DNA of 64,000 bases from Streptomyces sp. NBC_01217 (GCF_035994185.1 NZ_CP108539.1:79321-143320), one strand, 5' to 3'. Positions 8,359-16,822 are shown, counted from the first letter of the stretch. The notes: generated by a model from the letters alone, not told the origin. Made by a program: numbers and translations.

Positions 8359-10730
8359 GACCGCCGGCCCGCACCCTGCCGATCCGGCTGCCCCCGCTGC
8401 CCGGCGAAGCCCTGGATTCCTGGTTGGAGGCGCTGGCACGACGGCTGGACACCTCGCTCGGTGAAGTGCTGCGACATCTGGGGTTCCCGGTCAGGGAGCG
8501 GTCCGGGAACCACCTTCGGGACATTCCCCCGGACTGGACGGTCCTGCTCAACGGGCAGCAGACCGCGGCCGTCGCGCACGCAAGTGGGCTGGACGAGCAG
8601 ACCGTCACGACCCTTACTCTCGCCCACTACGACTCCAGGGCCGCGCGCATCGACTTCCAGCGTCGGTACGTGAACCGGCACGTTCTCTGGGGCCGCAGTC
8701 GAGGCTCCCGGTTCTGTCCAGACTGCCTGAGGGATACCGACGGCCGATGGCAGCTGTTCTGGCGACTGGGTTGGGCGTTCGCCTGTCCCCGTCACGGCCG
8801 CCTGCTGGCGGACTGTTGTCCGCAGTGCGGACGTATCCCCCGTCAGCGCCCCCGCTCGGGCAGGGTCGTCCCTCACCCGGGAGTCTGCGGCAATCCGTCC
8901 GCCCACCAGGATGGTCGAGGTCCTGGGGGCTGCGGTTTCGATTTCTCACGGACTCATACGCTCTGGCTGCCTGCAGCACATCCCGCGCTCGCGGCGCAGG
9001 AGAAGCTGAGGGATGTCATTGAGTCCGGAACCGCAGCCTTCGGCACCTACGCGATCAGCCCCCAGCAGTCCCAGACGGCACTGGCAGATGTCCGGGCTAT
9101 CGGTGGGCGGGTGCTGGCCGACCTTCCAGAGCACGTCGCCAGAAGCCTGGTTCCGGCGGACATCGCCGAGGAGCATTTCACCCCCGACCCGGGCTCCCGG
9201 CTCGCCCTGCGGGCGACTGAACGGCCCGGTTTTATGGCGCCACCACGAGCGGCGAGTATTGCCGTCGGGGCGATCATCGCCCTGCACGTTCTTGATCAGC
9301 CCGACATCCACCAGGCAGGGGCCGCGATGCGCGGCTTACTGGAGGCGATGCGGGACGAGCTCTGGCAGATCACCTCCACCAGCATCGATAGCTGGGGACG
9401 TGGCCTGAGCCCCGTGCTGAAGGGAGTTCAACTGGCGGCGCTGGCACCGTCCTTGCGCCCTAGCGAACACATCCGATATTGCACACCCACCGACCTGCCC
9501 AGACGCCCGGGAAAGACCAGCCAGGACATCGCCCAACGGGCCCGGAAGATCCCGAGCACGTTCTGGAAGTTATGGACAACACGGCTCGTCCCATCCGATG
9601 GCGTCTATCCCCGCACGCTCGCCCCGGTCCTGGCCGCCATGCTCCTGACCGTCGACAGCCGGACTACCTTCGAGGAAGCCGCCGCCTACCTCGGAGGAGT
9701 CACCGACAGAATCGACATCTCCCGCATCCTGCAGATGCTCGACGACCAGCCGCATTGGCCGGACACCGTTAGAGCTCTGGTTCGGTTGGCCGACCACCTC
9801 GATGCTGTTCACGTTCCCGTCGACTACCGGCGACGCCGTGGTCTGGACTACACGAATCTGCTGCCGACCGAACGCTGGCTGGAGATCTGCCGCCGCACAG
9901 ACACAAGCCCGGGAAGCGGCCGCCGTGAACGCATTGCCCGCAGCCACCTGTTCCAGCGCATCAGTGGGCTTCCCCTCGAAGCGGCCCCCGACCACCAAAG
10001 ACTCAACGAAGCAGAGTTCCGAGCCCAAGCCGCCCGTTTTGCCGCCGTGCAAACCCCCAAGCTGGCCGAAGCGCTGGCCTACGAAGCCAGAATCTTCCTC
10101 GCCGAGCACCGTATCCGCGACGAGCCCGTGACCTGGCATCCTCCCGCCACTTTGCTGAGCGGACTCGAACTTCCCGGTCCCGACCCAGCACACATCGACG
10201 TCTCCCGTCTGCACCGACTCGTTCGCCAGCACAAAAACCCGGTTCAGTACGCAGCCGATGTCCTCGGCACGAGCATCGAGGCGGTCCGGCACATTCTGGA
10301 CGAACGCCCAGCACCCGAACCTCCGCCGAAGAGCACAGTGAGACCCATGCCCCGCATCCGCATGCGGGCACGCCAGGAAGTGCCGCCCGACACCTTCTCC
10401 CGCCTCTACCTCGACGAGCACCGCTCTCTTGACGACATCGCCGAGCTCACCGGCTTCTCCCGGAAGGTGCTGACCGCTCTCGCGCGGGAATACGGCGTCT
10501 CTCTGCGCAGCGGGAACCGGGACTACAGACGTCGCGGAGTAGTCGAGAAGGACTGGCTGACGGAGCAGTACGTCGTCCATCGCCGGACGCTGGCCGACCT
10601 CGCCCGAGAGAAGGACATGAGCCCCACGAACATGGCCCGATGGGCCCACACCCACAACATCCCCCTCCGCTCTCCTGGAGGAAGAAGCCACCACACTGCC
10701 CTCCGCGCAACCGATCACGCCGAGGAGTAG
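8355..10730 (+). CDS. tniQ: TniQ/TnsD-like target-selection protein with long C-terminal HTH region
   Basis: A 791-residue protein. The first 200 residues are a TniQ domain: the ARTLPIRLPPLPGEALDSWL start, then the zinc motif CPDC...CPRHG...CPQCGR. This is far longer than the roughly 400-residue TniQ of CRISPR-associated elements and closer to TnsD-type proteins that read a fixed DNA site. The C-terminal third has at least two helix-turn-helix-like segments (SLDDIAELTGFSRKVLTALA and TLADLAREKDMSPTNMARWA), likely DNA-reading modules. TniQ passes the target choice to the TnsC ring. The site actually used here was inside a small operon gene, so the recognised sequence is worth mapping. Confidence 0.9.
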   Translation: MRPPARTLPIRLPPLPGEALDSWLEALARRLDTSLGEVLRHLGFPVRERSGNHLRDIPPDWTVLLNGQQTAAVAHASGLDEQTVTTLTLAHYDSRAARIDFQRRYVNRHVLWGRSRGSRFCPDCLRDTDGRWQLFWRLGWAFACPRHGRLLADCCPQCGRIPRQRPRSGRVVPHPGVCGNPSAHQDGRGPGGCGFDFSRTHTLWLPAAHPALAAQEKLRDVIESGTAAFGTYAISPQQSQTALADVRAIGGRVLADLPEHVARSLVPADIAEEHFTPDPGSRLALRATERPGFMAPPRAASIAVGAIIALHVLDQPDIHQAGAAMRGLLEAMRDELWQITSTSIDSWGRGLSPVLKGVQLAALAPSLRPSEHIRYCTPTDLPRRPGKTSQDIAQRARKIPSTFWKLWTTRLVPSDGVYPRTLAPVLAAMLLTVDSRTTFEEAAAYLGGVTDRIDISRILQMLDDQPHWPDTVRALVRLADHLDAVHVPVDYRRRRGLDYTNLLPTERWLEICRRTDTSPGSGRRERIARSHLFQRISGLPLEAAPDHQRLNEAEFRAQAARFAAVQTPKLAEALAYEARIFLAEHRIRDEPVTWHPPATLLSGLELPGPDPAHIDVSRLHRLVRQHKNPVQYAADVLGTSIEAVRHILDERPAPEPPPKSTVRPMPRIRMRARQEVPPDTFSRLYLDEHRSLDDIAELTGFSRKVLTALAREYGVSLRSGNRDYRRRGVVEKDWLTEQYVVHRRTLADLAREKDMSPTNMARWAHTHNIPLRSPGGRSHHTALRATDHAEE

Positions 10731-10738
10731 GGAGGGAG

Positions 10739-11530
10739 TCAGTCCCGACGCTGACTGCTGGAGCCAGCCATTGCTGGCCCGCAGTTCGCCGGAAGTCTCT
10801 CCACCACCATGGAGATGGCCTCCTCTGCCGTGTCAGCTTCACCGACGACTGTCCCGCGGGAAGGCCCGCAGACTCGGTATCGTCCGTCGCTCAGTGGGTC
10901 GACGAACGGCACGTCCCATGAGTACGGGAACCCGGTGCAGGTCGTGAAGTGAAGTGACCAGTGGCTGGTGAACGGATACAACTGCCGCAGCTTCGGGTCG
11001 GTCGACGCAGTCTCGGCGAGCGCCAGTGTCTGGCGGGCGAGGTCGAGACGATCGGCCTCCTGGCGCAAGTCCTCCAAGAGGAGCCGCCACTGCACAGTGA
11101 CCGCTTCGGCTGGACCGCGTTCATGCGCTTCGGCCAGTTCGCTCACCTTGATGAAGGGGGCAGCCTTCTCGATCTCGCGGAGCCGGGCCCCGTTTCGCCA
11201 ACCTGCTGCGGCTCGGGCCAGCTTTTCCAGATCGGAGGTCGAGCCCGAGAGCAGTTGAACGCCTTGACGCAGGCCATTGATGTTGAACCAACGGCTCTCT
11301 GACCCGATGAAGATCCAGCAGGGTTCCCGGTCAGGAGCTGTGCTGGCCACGCTGGCTGTCCGCAGCGGGTCCGAGTCGTCGCTCAGCACCGCATCTAGGT
11401 CCAGCCCCTGCTCGGCAGCAGCCAGTGCCAAGGCCGCAGCCAGACTGCCGGCAGCCGCAAGATCCGGATAGAGAACAGGGTCGGCGGGAGTTGGTTCGTG
11501 TCGAGCGGGGCGCGGGGAGTTCGAGGTCAC
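10739..11530 (-). CDS. DUF6193-like protein; only cargo gene of the Tn7-like element
   Basis: A 263-residue protein read toward tniQ. I chose the GTG at 11530 because it keeps the gene clear of the repeats of the right end at 11572 onward. The C-terminal half (LRQLYPFTSHWSLHFTTCT, then FPYSWDVPFVD and a final GEADTAEEAISMVVERLP) resembles Streptomyces DUF6193 proteins; this match is from memory. The central part is helical and Glu/Arg-rich. There is no membrane segment or catalytic motif I can name. Being sole cargo, it may benefit the host or interfere with competitors; this is inference only. Confidence 0.6.
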   Translation of the reverse strand: MTSNSPRPARHEPTPADPVLYPDLAAAGSLAAALALAAAEQGLDLDAVLSDDSDPLRTASVASTAPDREPCWIFIGSESRWFNINGLRQGVQLLSGSTSDLEKLARAAAGWRNGARLREIEKAAPFIKVSELAEAHERGPAEAVTVQWRLLLEDLRQEADRLDLARQTLALAETASTDPKLRQLYPFTSHWSLHFTTCTGFPYSWDVPFVDPLSDGRYRVCGPSRGTVVGEADTAEEAISMVVERLPANCGPAMAGSSSQRRD

Positions 11531-11571
11531 CGCCGGAGTCTGCCGTCTGCGCTGAGGAAATGGCCACCCTC

Positions 11572-11662
11572 GTGAGACGGATCTTCCATGCCGCACGGTG
11601 AGACAGGTCGCACCGCACCAGGTCAGCGGGCTGTGTCATGCCATGAGACGCGAGATCCTACA
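11572..11662. promoter_or_regulatory. Right transposon end with candidate TnsB-binding sites
   Basis: GTGAGAC occurs at 11572-11578 and 11598-11604, and ATGAGAC at 11643-11649, all in the orientation expected for an end facing the left GTCTCA copies. The terminus is CCTACA at 11657-11662. Confidence 0.65.
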
Positions 11663-11667
11663 GCTCG
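11663..11667. repeat. Right target-site duplication GCTCG
   Basis: An exact second copy of 4203-4207, immediately outside the CCTACA transposon end. Confidence 0.9.
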
Positions 11668-11897
11668 CCGCGATCCTGCGCGAACTCATCGAGGACACCG
11701 ACCCGCCCGGCGGCTTCATCCCGTTCCTCGCGCAGTTGGTCACCACCGCCGCGCGGCGAGCCGAGCAGATCGAGCCCGACCGCGACGGCGACGCCTCCTG
11801 CCCACTGCACGAGGCCGCCGACCTGATCACCGACAACGCCGGGATGCGCCTGATCTGGGCTGCCCGCGCCCTCGAACCGCAAGGAGATCCCCAATGA
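11668..11897 (+). pseudogene. 3' part of the 116-codon operon gene split by the Tn7-like element
   Basis: Continues the frame begun at 4087. After the junction it reads AAILRELIEDTDPPGGFIPF and onward to a stop at 11895-11897. The protein is mostly helical, with an ALEPQGDPQ tail, and I do not recognise it. An ATG at 11643 inside the transposon end could give an in-frame truncated product of 84 residues. The stop overlaps the ATG of the kinase fragment (ATGA), the same coupling as the rest of the operon. Confidence 0.8.
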
Positions 11898-12047
11898 CCG
11901 CGCTGCTCGATCTGGAACTCAGCAAGAACGCCCTGGTGGTACTCATCGGGCCCTCCGGTGCCGGGAAGTCGACGCTCGCCCGCACCTGGCCCGCGTCCCA
12001 GGTGCTCTCCCTCGACGCTCTGCGCGGCGCGGTGAGCGACGACTTCT
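11894..12047 (+). pseudogene. P-loop (AAA/polynucleotide-kinase-like) ATPase, truncated by IS110
   Basis: The first 50 or so residues are an intact start of a small P-loop kinase: LVVLIGPSGAGKSTLAR (Walker A) followed by VLSLDALRGAVSDDF, as in polynucleotide-kinase-type ATPases. Similarity ends near 12047, where the IS110 left end begins, and a stop follows at 12107. No 3' remainder lies beyond the insertion, so the distal part has been lost. It was the last visible gene of the recombinase operon. Confidence 0.75.
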
Positions 12048-12292
12048 CTAATAAGACCCACCGAGGCTCCATCCGGCAGACTCGGTGCCTGGTAGCCGCC
12101 GGCGGGTGAGCACTCTTTCTTCCCTGGACTTCGAGTCCTGTTGACAGATCGTGCCCCTGCCGGTCGGCCAGGAGCGGAATCGCTGATGGGATGTCGTGCC
12201 CGCCCGATTGCGGCGTGAGCACAGCCTTATTAGGTCGCTGATGGTTCTCCTGCGGGCTGCTACCGATCGAGGTCGATGACGGAGGAGACGAG
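12048..12292 (+). ncRNA. Candidate bridge RNA region in the IS110 left end
   Basis: IS110-group elements encode a structured bridge RNA in the non-coding end upstream of the transposase; its loops pair with target and donor DNA. This stretch has the right position and size and no coding frame, and it contains dyads such as CTAATAAG...CTTATTAG. I could not assign guide loops, so this is inference from family and position. Confidence 0.45.
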
Positions 12293-13510
12293 TTGCTGTT
12301 CGTTGGGGACGACTGGGCCCAGGACCACCACGACGTCGAGCTCATGGACGCCACGGGTCGCCGACTGTCCAAGGCTCGGCTGCCGGAAGGCGTGGCGGGC
12401 ATCGAGCGATTGCACGCGATGATCGGGGCCGAGCTCGGCGAGGACAGCAAGGCCGAGGTGGTGATCGGGATCGAGACCGATCGAGGCCCGTGGGTGCAGG
12501 CGCTGATCGCCGCGGGCTACACGGTGTACGCGGTCAACCCGCTGCAGGCTTCACGGTATCGGGAACGCCTGGCGGTGTCGGGGGCCAAGAGTGACGCGGC
12601 CGATGCGCACATGCTCGCCGACATGGTGCGCACCGACTCCCACCAGCTGCGCCCGGTTTCCGGGGACACTGCCGACGCTGAAGCGGTCAAGGTGGTGACG
12701 CGCATTCACAAGACCCTGATCTGGGAGCGGACCCGCACCATGCAGCGGCTGAGGCACGCCCTGCTCGACTACTTCCCCGCCGCCTTGGAGGCGTTCGAGG
12801 ACCTGGACGCCCCCGACGTCTTGGAGCTGCTGGCCAAAGCGCCTGATCCGGTCACCGCAGCGAAGCTGACGACCACACAGATCAGTGCGGCCCTCAAGCG
12901 CGCCCGCCGACGCAACATCGCCGACAAGGCCACCAAGATCCAGGCCGTCCTGCGTGCCAAACACCTGGGTCAGCCTGCCGCTGTGACCGCGGCCTACGCC
13001 GACTCGGTGCGCGCTCTTGTCGCGCTGCTGGTCACCTTGAACGAGCAGGTCAAGTTCCTGCACAGGCAGGTCGAGGACTTCTTCGGCCGGCACCCGGACG
13101 CTGAGATCATCCGGTCCCAGCCCGGACTGGGCCCGATACTCAGCGCCCGGGCCCTCGCAGAATTCGGCGACGACCCGCACCGCTACGCCAGTGCGAAGGC
13201 CCGTAAGAACTATGCAGGTACCAGCCCGATCACCCGCGCCTCCGGCAGGAAGAAGGTCGTGACCGCGCGGTACGTACGCAACGACCGACTCATCGACGCC
13301 CTGATCGCCCAGGCATTCTCAGCACTGCGGGTCTCCACCGGAGCCAGGACCTACTACGAGCGGCAACGAGCTCGCGGCATCGAATTCAATGCCGCTCTGC
13401 GCCAACTCGCCAACCGGCTCGTCGGCATCCTGCACGGCTGTCTCAAAGCCGGTACACCGTACGACGAGGCGACAGCTTGGTCCCAGCAAGCCCACGCACT
13501 CGCCGCGTGA
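12293..13510 (+). CDS. IS110-family transposase (DEDD)
   Basis: A 405-residue transposase starting at TTG, supported by a GGAGGAGA ribosome-binding site a few bases upstream. The N-terminal RuvC-like domain shows the first acidic residues in FVGDDWAQDHHDV, then VVIGIETDRGPWV and GAKSDAADAHMLADM, matching the D-E-D-D pattern. The C-terminal Transposase_20 domain is visible as IIRSQPGLGPILSARALAEF, and the family serine is probably in YAGTSPITRASG. The protein guides RNA-directed recombination without a DDE triad. It appears full length. Confidence 0.93.
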   Translation: MLFVGDDWAQDHHDVELMDATGRRLSKARLPEGVAGIERLHAMIGAELGEDSKAEVVIGIETDRGPWVQALIAAGYTVYAVNPLQASRYRERLAVSGAKSDAADAHMLADMVRTDSHQLRPVSGDTADAEAVKVVTRIHKTLIWERTRTMQRLRHALLDYFPAALEAFEDLDAPDVLELLAKAPDPVTAAKLTTTQISAALKRARRRNIADKATKIQAVLRAKHLGQPAAVTAAYADSVRALVALLVTLNEQVKFLHRQVEDFFGRHPDAEIIRSQPGLGPILSARALAEFGDDPHRYASAKARKNYAGTSPITRASGRKKVVTARYVRNDRLIDALIAQAFSALRVSTGARTYYERQRARGIEFNAALRQLANRLVGILHGCLKAGTPYDEATAWSQQAHALAA

Positions 13511-13512
13511 CG

Positions 13513-14040
13513 CTACAACTCGGGCAACCGGTCAACGAGTGTGGGGGACCGCCGCTCTTCCAGCCAGTAGAGGTAGACCCGCAGGTCAGTTGCCAGGTCA
13601 CCGCCGATGTAGAGCTCGAAGTCGCGGACGGAAGCGGCTATGCCCTGGCCTGCCCGGGCATCGCTCTCGTCCCATTTGCTCCGCTGATCGGACAGGTACT
13701 GCATGACCTGGCTGCGATTGCTCCACCACTCCCGGACCGTTTCCGGTGTCCATCGCGAGTCGCCATCACAGCCGTACCCGAGGAATGGGTCGTTGTCTGC
13801 CGCCTCGACCAGCAGGGCCGTGTCCGCAGGCGTTCTGGGCTGGCGATAGACGTACTCGCTGAGGTACTCGCCCCCATAGAGGACGTGAGCGGGTGCCGAA
13901 AGCCGTCCCGTCCAGCAGGTGTCGGTCTCCCCGCCGTAGAAGGGCCCGGGGACGTTGAGCCACAGTCGGTCTTCCCAACGGCCCCGAAAGGCATCGCGGT
14001 CCTTGCCGAGGATGGCCACTGGGTCGAAGTAGAGCGTCAC
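13513..14040 (-). CDS. Conserved Streptomyces protein of unknown function
   Basis: A 175-residue protein starting at GTG. It has a pattern I associate with a recurring Streptomyces family sometimes labelled ferredoxin without iron-sulfur evidence: NVPGPFYGGETDTCWTGR, LYGGEYLSEYVYRQP, DPFLGYGCDGD and a C-terminal LRVYLYWLEERRSPT. There are only two cysteines and no cluster motif, so I would not call it a ferredoxin. Its stop lies three bases from the IS110 transposase stop, so the IS right end may touch it. Confidence 0.7.
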   Translation of the reverse strand: MTLYFDPVAILGKDRDAFRGRWEDRLWLNVPGPFYGGETDTCWTGRLSAPAHVLYGGEYLSEYVYRQPRTPADTALLVEAADNDPFLGYGCDGDSRWTPETVREWWSNRSQVMQYLSDQRSKWDESDARAGQGIAASVRDFELYIGGDLATDLRVYLYWLEERRSPTLVDRLPEL

Positions 14041-14327
14041 CCGCCGAGACTAGGGCATCCGTTCGAGCTGAACGACGGGCCGCCGATGGGAAGGAGACTG
14101 CCTGGTCCCCCTGGGCTCACGCACTCGCCGTTTGACTCTCCAGCTCATGGGATGTCTGTCAAGTCCAGCGTGTTGAGCCGGAGCTGACCACCTCTGAACC
14201 GAACCAGGGAGCCGCCTACGGCCTTCGACGCTCAGGGGCGCTTTCGCGTGGGGCACTCGTCGGCCTCTCGAAGTCGGACGACGGCAGGCGCGAAACCTAT
14301 CGTGCGCGCCTGCCGCATTGCGGCCTG
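14041..14327. other. Intergenic region without recognised content
   Basis: These 287 bases hold no convincing gene, RNA or repeat. They separate a gene reading away from here (13513-14040) from the VOC gene, which reads toward it. Confidence 0.5.
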
Positions 14328-14693
14328 TCAGTCCCTCGGTGCGACGCGGATACGGTTCCCGTCAGGATCGGCTGCGAGGAAGGTCAGCCCGAACCCCGCA
14401 TCATGAGGCTCCTGCAGGATCGTGACGCCCTTGGACTGCCACTGCTTGAAGATCGCGTTGACCTCGTCGGGCCCACTGTCGATGGCCAGACACACCTCAC
14501 TGGTACGCGGGACGTCCGCTGACAGATCCTCGAACTGGCCGGACCACACAGCGAGGTCAGCGCCTGGCCCGAGGTCGAAGGTGATGTATCCCGGAGTCTC
14601 GAACGAGGGGCTCATGCCGAGGAGGTCTCCGTAGAAGCGCGCTGCGGCGGGAGCGTCGTTCACGTAGACGATGGACACGACGGATGTGGTCAT
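14328..14693 (-). CDS. VOC (glyoxalase/bleomycin-resistance) family protein
   Basis: A 121-residue protein. The ATG at 14693 is preceded by GAAGGAAG, a good ribosome-binding site, and starts the typical first strand MTTSVVSIVYVNDAPAAARF. The fold is visible from FYGDLLGMSPSFETPGYITF to the final TFLAADPDGNRIRVA. VOC proteins bind a metal or a hydrophobic drug; the usual metal ligands are not clearly complete here. It is divergent from the WYL regulator starting 93 bases away, which probably controls it. Confidence 0.9.
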   Translation of the reverse strand: MTTSVVSIVYVNDAPAAARFYGDLLGMSPSFETPGYITFDLGPGADLAVWSGQFEDLSADVPRTSEVCLAIDSGPDEVNAIFKQWQSKGVTILQEPHDAGFGLTFLAADPDGNRIRVAPRD

Positions 14694-14785
14694 GGTTCTT
14701 CCTTCTCGCAGGTCGTGGGTACGCATCCGCCAGCCTGACCGGGATATGCGCCGCATCATGTCGCAATTCCTGAAAAACTTGGCGT

Positions 14786-15751
14786 GTGACCCCAGACCGC
14801 TTCTTCTCCCTGATGCTGCTCCTGGCATCGAGGGATGCCGTGACCACACAGGAACTTGCCTCGGCGCTGGGGGTGTCCCTTCGAACCGTCACCCGAGATC
14901 TGAACTGGCTCCGCGACGCCGGTCTGCCGGTGACCGCGCAACGGGGCCGCCTCGGAGGCGTGACCATGCTGCCCGGGTCCGGGCTCGACCTCACGCGACT
15001 CACACCGGGCGAGCGTGATCATCTGTCGCTCACTGGGCTGGATGAGAAGCAACGTGCGGAGCTCGACGCATCGGTCGTGAGCCGGCGCGCGCTCTCCAAG
15101 ATCGCCGCTGCACAGCCACGTCGAATTGATGAGCTCCTGCCACTCACCGACGTAGTGCACGTGGACAGCCGTCCCTGGCTCCAGGCCCGTACTTCCGGCA
15201 CGACCCCGGCTTCGCTGATCGGCTCGGTGCGGCGCGGTCGCCGGCTACGGATCGAGTACGACAGCCCACGCGAGTCATGCCCCCGCGACCTGGTCGTGGA
15301 TCCCTACGGGCTGCTCGCCAAGGCCGGCAGCTGGTACCTCGTCGCCGACTGCGCCCGAGTGCCACGGATGTATCGACTCGAACGGATCACGACGTGGAAA
15401 GAAGTCGAGCAGCCACGGCGGATCCGCGAGAGCCAGACCCTGGCCACCGTCGCTGCAGCGCTCATTGCTCAGTGGGAACACAACCACGCGATAGAGGTCA
15501 GCGCCACCATCGACCAGACCCAGATCGAGCGAGCGCAACGGATCTTCGGCCTACGACTCGTCCGGGACGACCATGAAGAATCCGCCACCGGCCACAGGGT
15601 GACGATCCGCTTCCTGCATCTGGAGGACGTGCGAGCACTACTGCCGTTCGGGAGCGCCATCACTGTGCACGGCCCCTCCGAAGCCAGGGCTCACCTTCGC
15701 GACCTCGCCACTAATCTTGCCCACCACTATGCGCCGTCACCAACGTCCTGA
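14786..15751 (+). CDS. WYL-domain transcriptional regulator (YafY/DeoR-type HTH)
   Basis: A 321-residue regulator. Residues 1-60 form a winged helix-turn-helix (VTTQELASALGVSLRTVTRD). Residues about 130-200 are a WYL-type sensor domain, with VVDPYGLLAKAGSWYLVADC and YRLERITTW as landmarks, followed by the WCX-like C-terminal extension (EVSATIDQTQIERAQRIFG). WYL regulators respond to nucleotides, nucleic acids or small ligands and often control a divergent gene, here the VOC protein. The intergenic 14694-14785 should hold both promoters. Confidence 0.9.
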   Translation: MTPDRFFSLMLLLASRDAVTTQELASALGVSLRTVTRDLNWLRDAGLPVTAQRGRLGGVTMLPGSGLDLTRLTPGERDHLSLTGLDEKQRAELDASVVSRRALSKIAAAQPRRIDELLPLTDVVHVDSRPWLQARTSGTTPASLIGSVRRGRRLRIEYDSPRESCPRDLVVDPYGLLAKAGSWYLVADCARVPRMYRLERITTWKEVEQPRRIRESQTLATVAAALIAQWEHNHAIEVSATIDQTQIERAQRIFGLRLVRDDHEESATGHRVTIRFLHLEDVRALLPFGSAITVHGPSEARAHLRDLATNLAHHYAPSPTS

Positions 15752-15861
15752 CCCGCAACAACTACTGATCACGCCGGCTCGGAGAGCGAGGGCGATGCCG
15801 GGTGGCGCCTTCGAGTTTCTCGCAGAGCCCCTGGCTGCAGCTCTCAGGCAGGGGCTGCTCC

Positions 15862-16320
15862 TCACCGCTCGAATTTGGTGTCGGGTCGCCTGCTTTCCGG
15901 GTGGGAGACCTCTGGTTGACGCTGAGCGGGCAGCGGACGGAGCACGGCCGTGCGATCTGTCAGCTGCTGGCGCAGGAGTTGGTTCTCGGTTGTCGCTTGG
16001 TGCAGAGCGCCGACGAGGGCTTCGACGTCGGCCTTGAGGTCGGCGATCTCCACCGCGTCAGCAGCACGGAGCTCTTTGAGCTGGCGGACCTGCTTGCGTA
16101 GGCGCTGTTCGCTGTCCGGGGTGTCGCCGCGGGCGCGGACCTTGTCGTAGAACTCCTTCTTCAGGTCGGTGTGCCGCTGGGTGAGTGCGTTGCGCGGGAC
16201 ACCGGCTTCGAGGGCGAGGGCGACGATCGTCAGCGCGCCGTTGCAACGCTCTGGTGTTCCGCCCAGGATGCGGTCCATCGCGGCACGGATGAGGTCGCGC
16301 TCGTTCGGGGCGGGGCTCAT
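15862..16320 (-). CDS. TnpC-like accessory protein (DUF6262-type) of a decayed Tn554-like recombinase module
   Basis: A 152-residue protein. The N-terminal ALTIVALALEAGVPRNALTQ segment looks like a helix-turn-helix, followed by a long coiled coil (LRKQVRQLKELRAADAVEIA, continuing to about residue 120). This layout is that of the small TnpC/DUF6262 proteins that follow large tyrosine recombinases in Tn554-like elements. It overlaps by four bases the remnant of such a recombinase at 16317-16822. The protein looks intact, but without an intact recombinase it is probably stranded. Confidence 0.65.
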   Translation of the reverse strand: MSPAPNERDLIRAAMDRILGGTPERCNGALTIVALALEAGVPRNALTQRHTDLKKEFYDKVRARGDTPDSEQRLRKQVRQLKELRAADAVEIADLKADVEALVGALHQATTENQLLRQQLTDRTAVLRPLPAQRQPEVSHPESRRPDTKFER

Positions 16321-16822
16321 GACGTCGGCTCCTGGAGGTCGATGCGGCCGTGGTGGTGGCGGTCAGCCAGGTCACGGAGGTGGTCGGCCCGCCGGGTGAG
16401 CCGGTCGGCGAGCGGGCCGGGCACTGCCTCCGAGGCGGCCTGCTTCTCCAACGCCTGCGCGTGCTGCACGAGTTCGTCAGCGTGGCGGTCGGTGCGAGCG
16501 ATGTTCGCGCAGGTCGGCTGGCATCGGTCCAGGCTCGGGGCGTCGGTGACATCGAGCCGGTGACACAGGGCGCGGTCGCGGTTGTAGACGCACATCAGGA
16601 ACGAGCGCGGATTGTCGTAGACGGTCAGGGCCGGGTTGCCCAAGATGTCCCGTGCCTGCCGGTACGTGCGGATGGACCCGGCGAACGTGGGGGCCTGGGC
16701 TGCGGCGTGGATCGCTCGCCGGGCGGCCGGCCCTGAAATCCCGGTTCCGGCGGCGAGCTCGTCGTGGAGGGTGGGGAGGGTGTCGGCGGTGGCCCGGGCA
16801 GTCTCGACTGCTCTCCGAGGGA
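16317..16822 (-). pseudogene. C-terminal remnant of a large Tn554-type tyrosine recombinase
   Basis: The frame is open from just inside a stop at 16823-16825 and encodes about 168 residues. It carries the cysteine-containing C-terminus typical of these large recombinases: LMCVYNRDRALCH, RCQPTCANIARTDRHADEL and a final LADRLTRRADHLRDLADRH. The catalytic core that should precede it is missing; instead unrelated sequence starts at about 16800-16830, so this is a recombination or deletion scar. Confidence 0.75.

Larger units (their letters stand above)
4208..11662. mobile_element. Complete Tn7-like transposon, 7,455 bp (TnsA-TnsB-TnsC-TniQ plus one cargo gene)
   Basis: The ends match in inverted orientation: the left begins TGTAGGGTCTCAG and the right, read inward on the other strand, TGTAGGATCTCGC (11 of 13 identical, 5'-TGT as in Tn7). 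GCTCG flanks both ends. Four overlapping transposition genes fill 4395-10730, and one cargo gene (10739-11530, minus) sits before the right end. Removing the element restores the frame of the interrupted gene, which confirms both boundaries. All catalytic motifs appear intact, so it may be active. No CRISPR array or Cas gene is present; targeting would depend on TniQ. Confidence 0.93.
12048..13510 (+). mobile_element. IS110-family insertion sequence (ends approximate)
   Basis: A single DEDD transposase preceded by about 245 non-coding bases, with almost nothing after its stop: the layout of the IS110 group. The left boundary is placed where the kinase similarity stops; CTAATAAG at 12048-12055 has an inverted partner CTTATTAG at 12226-12233. 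The right boundary is uncertain because the next gene ends at 13513. IS110 elements lack classical terminal inverted repeats and usually make little or no target duplication. Confidence 0.75.
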
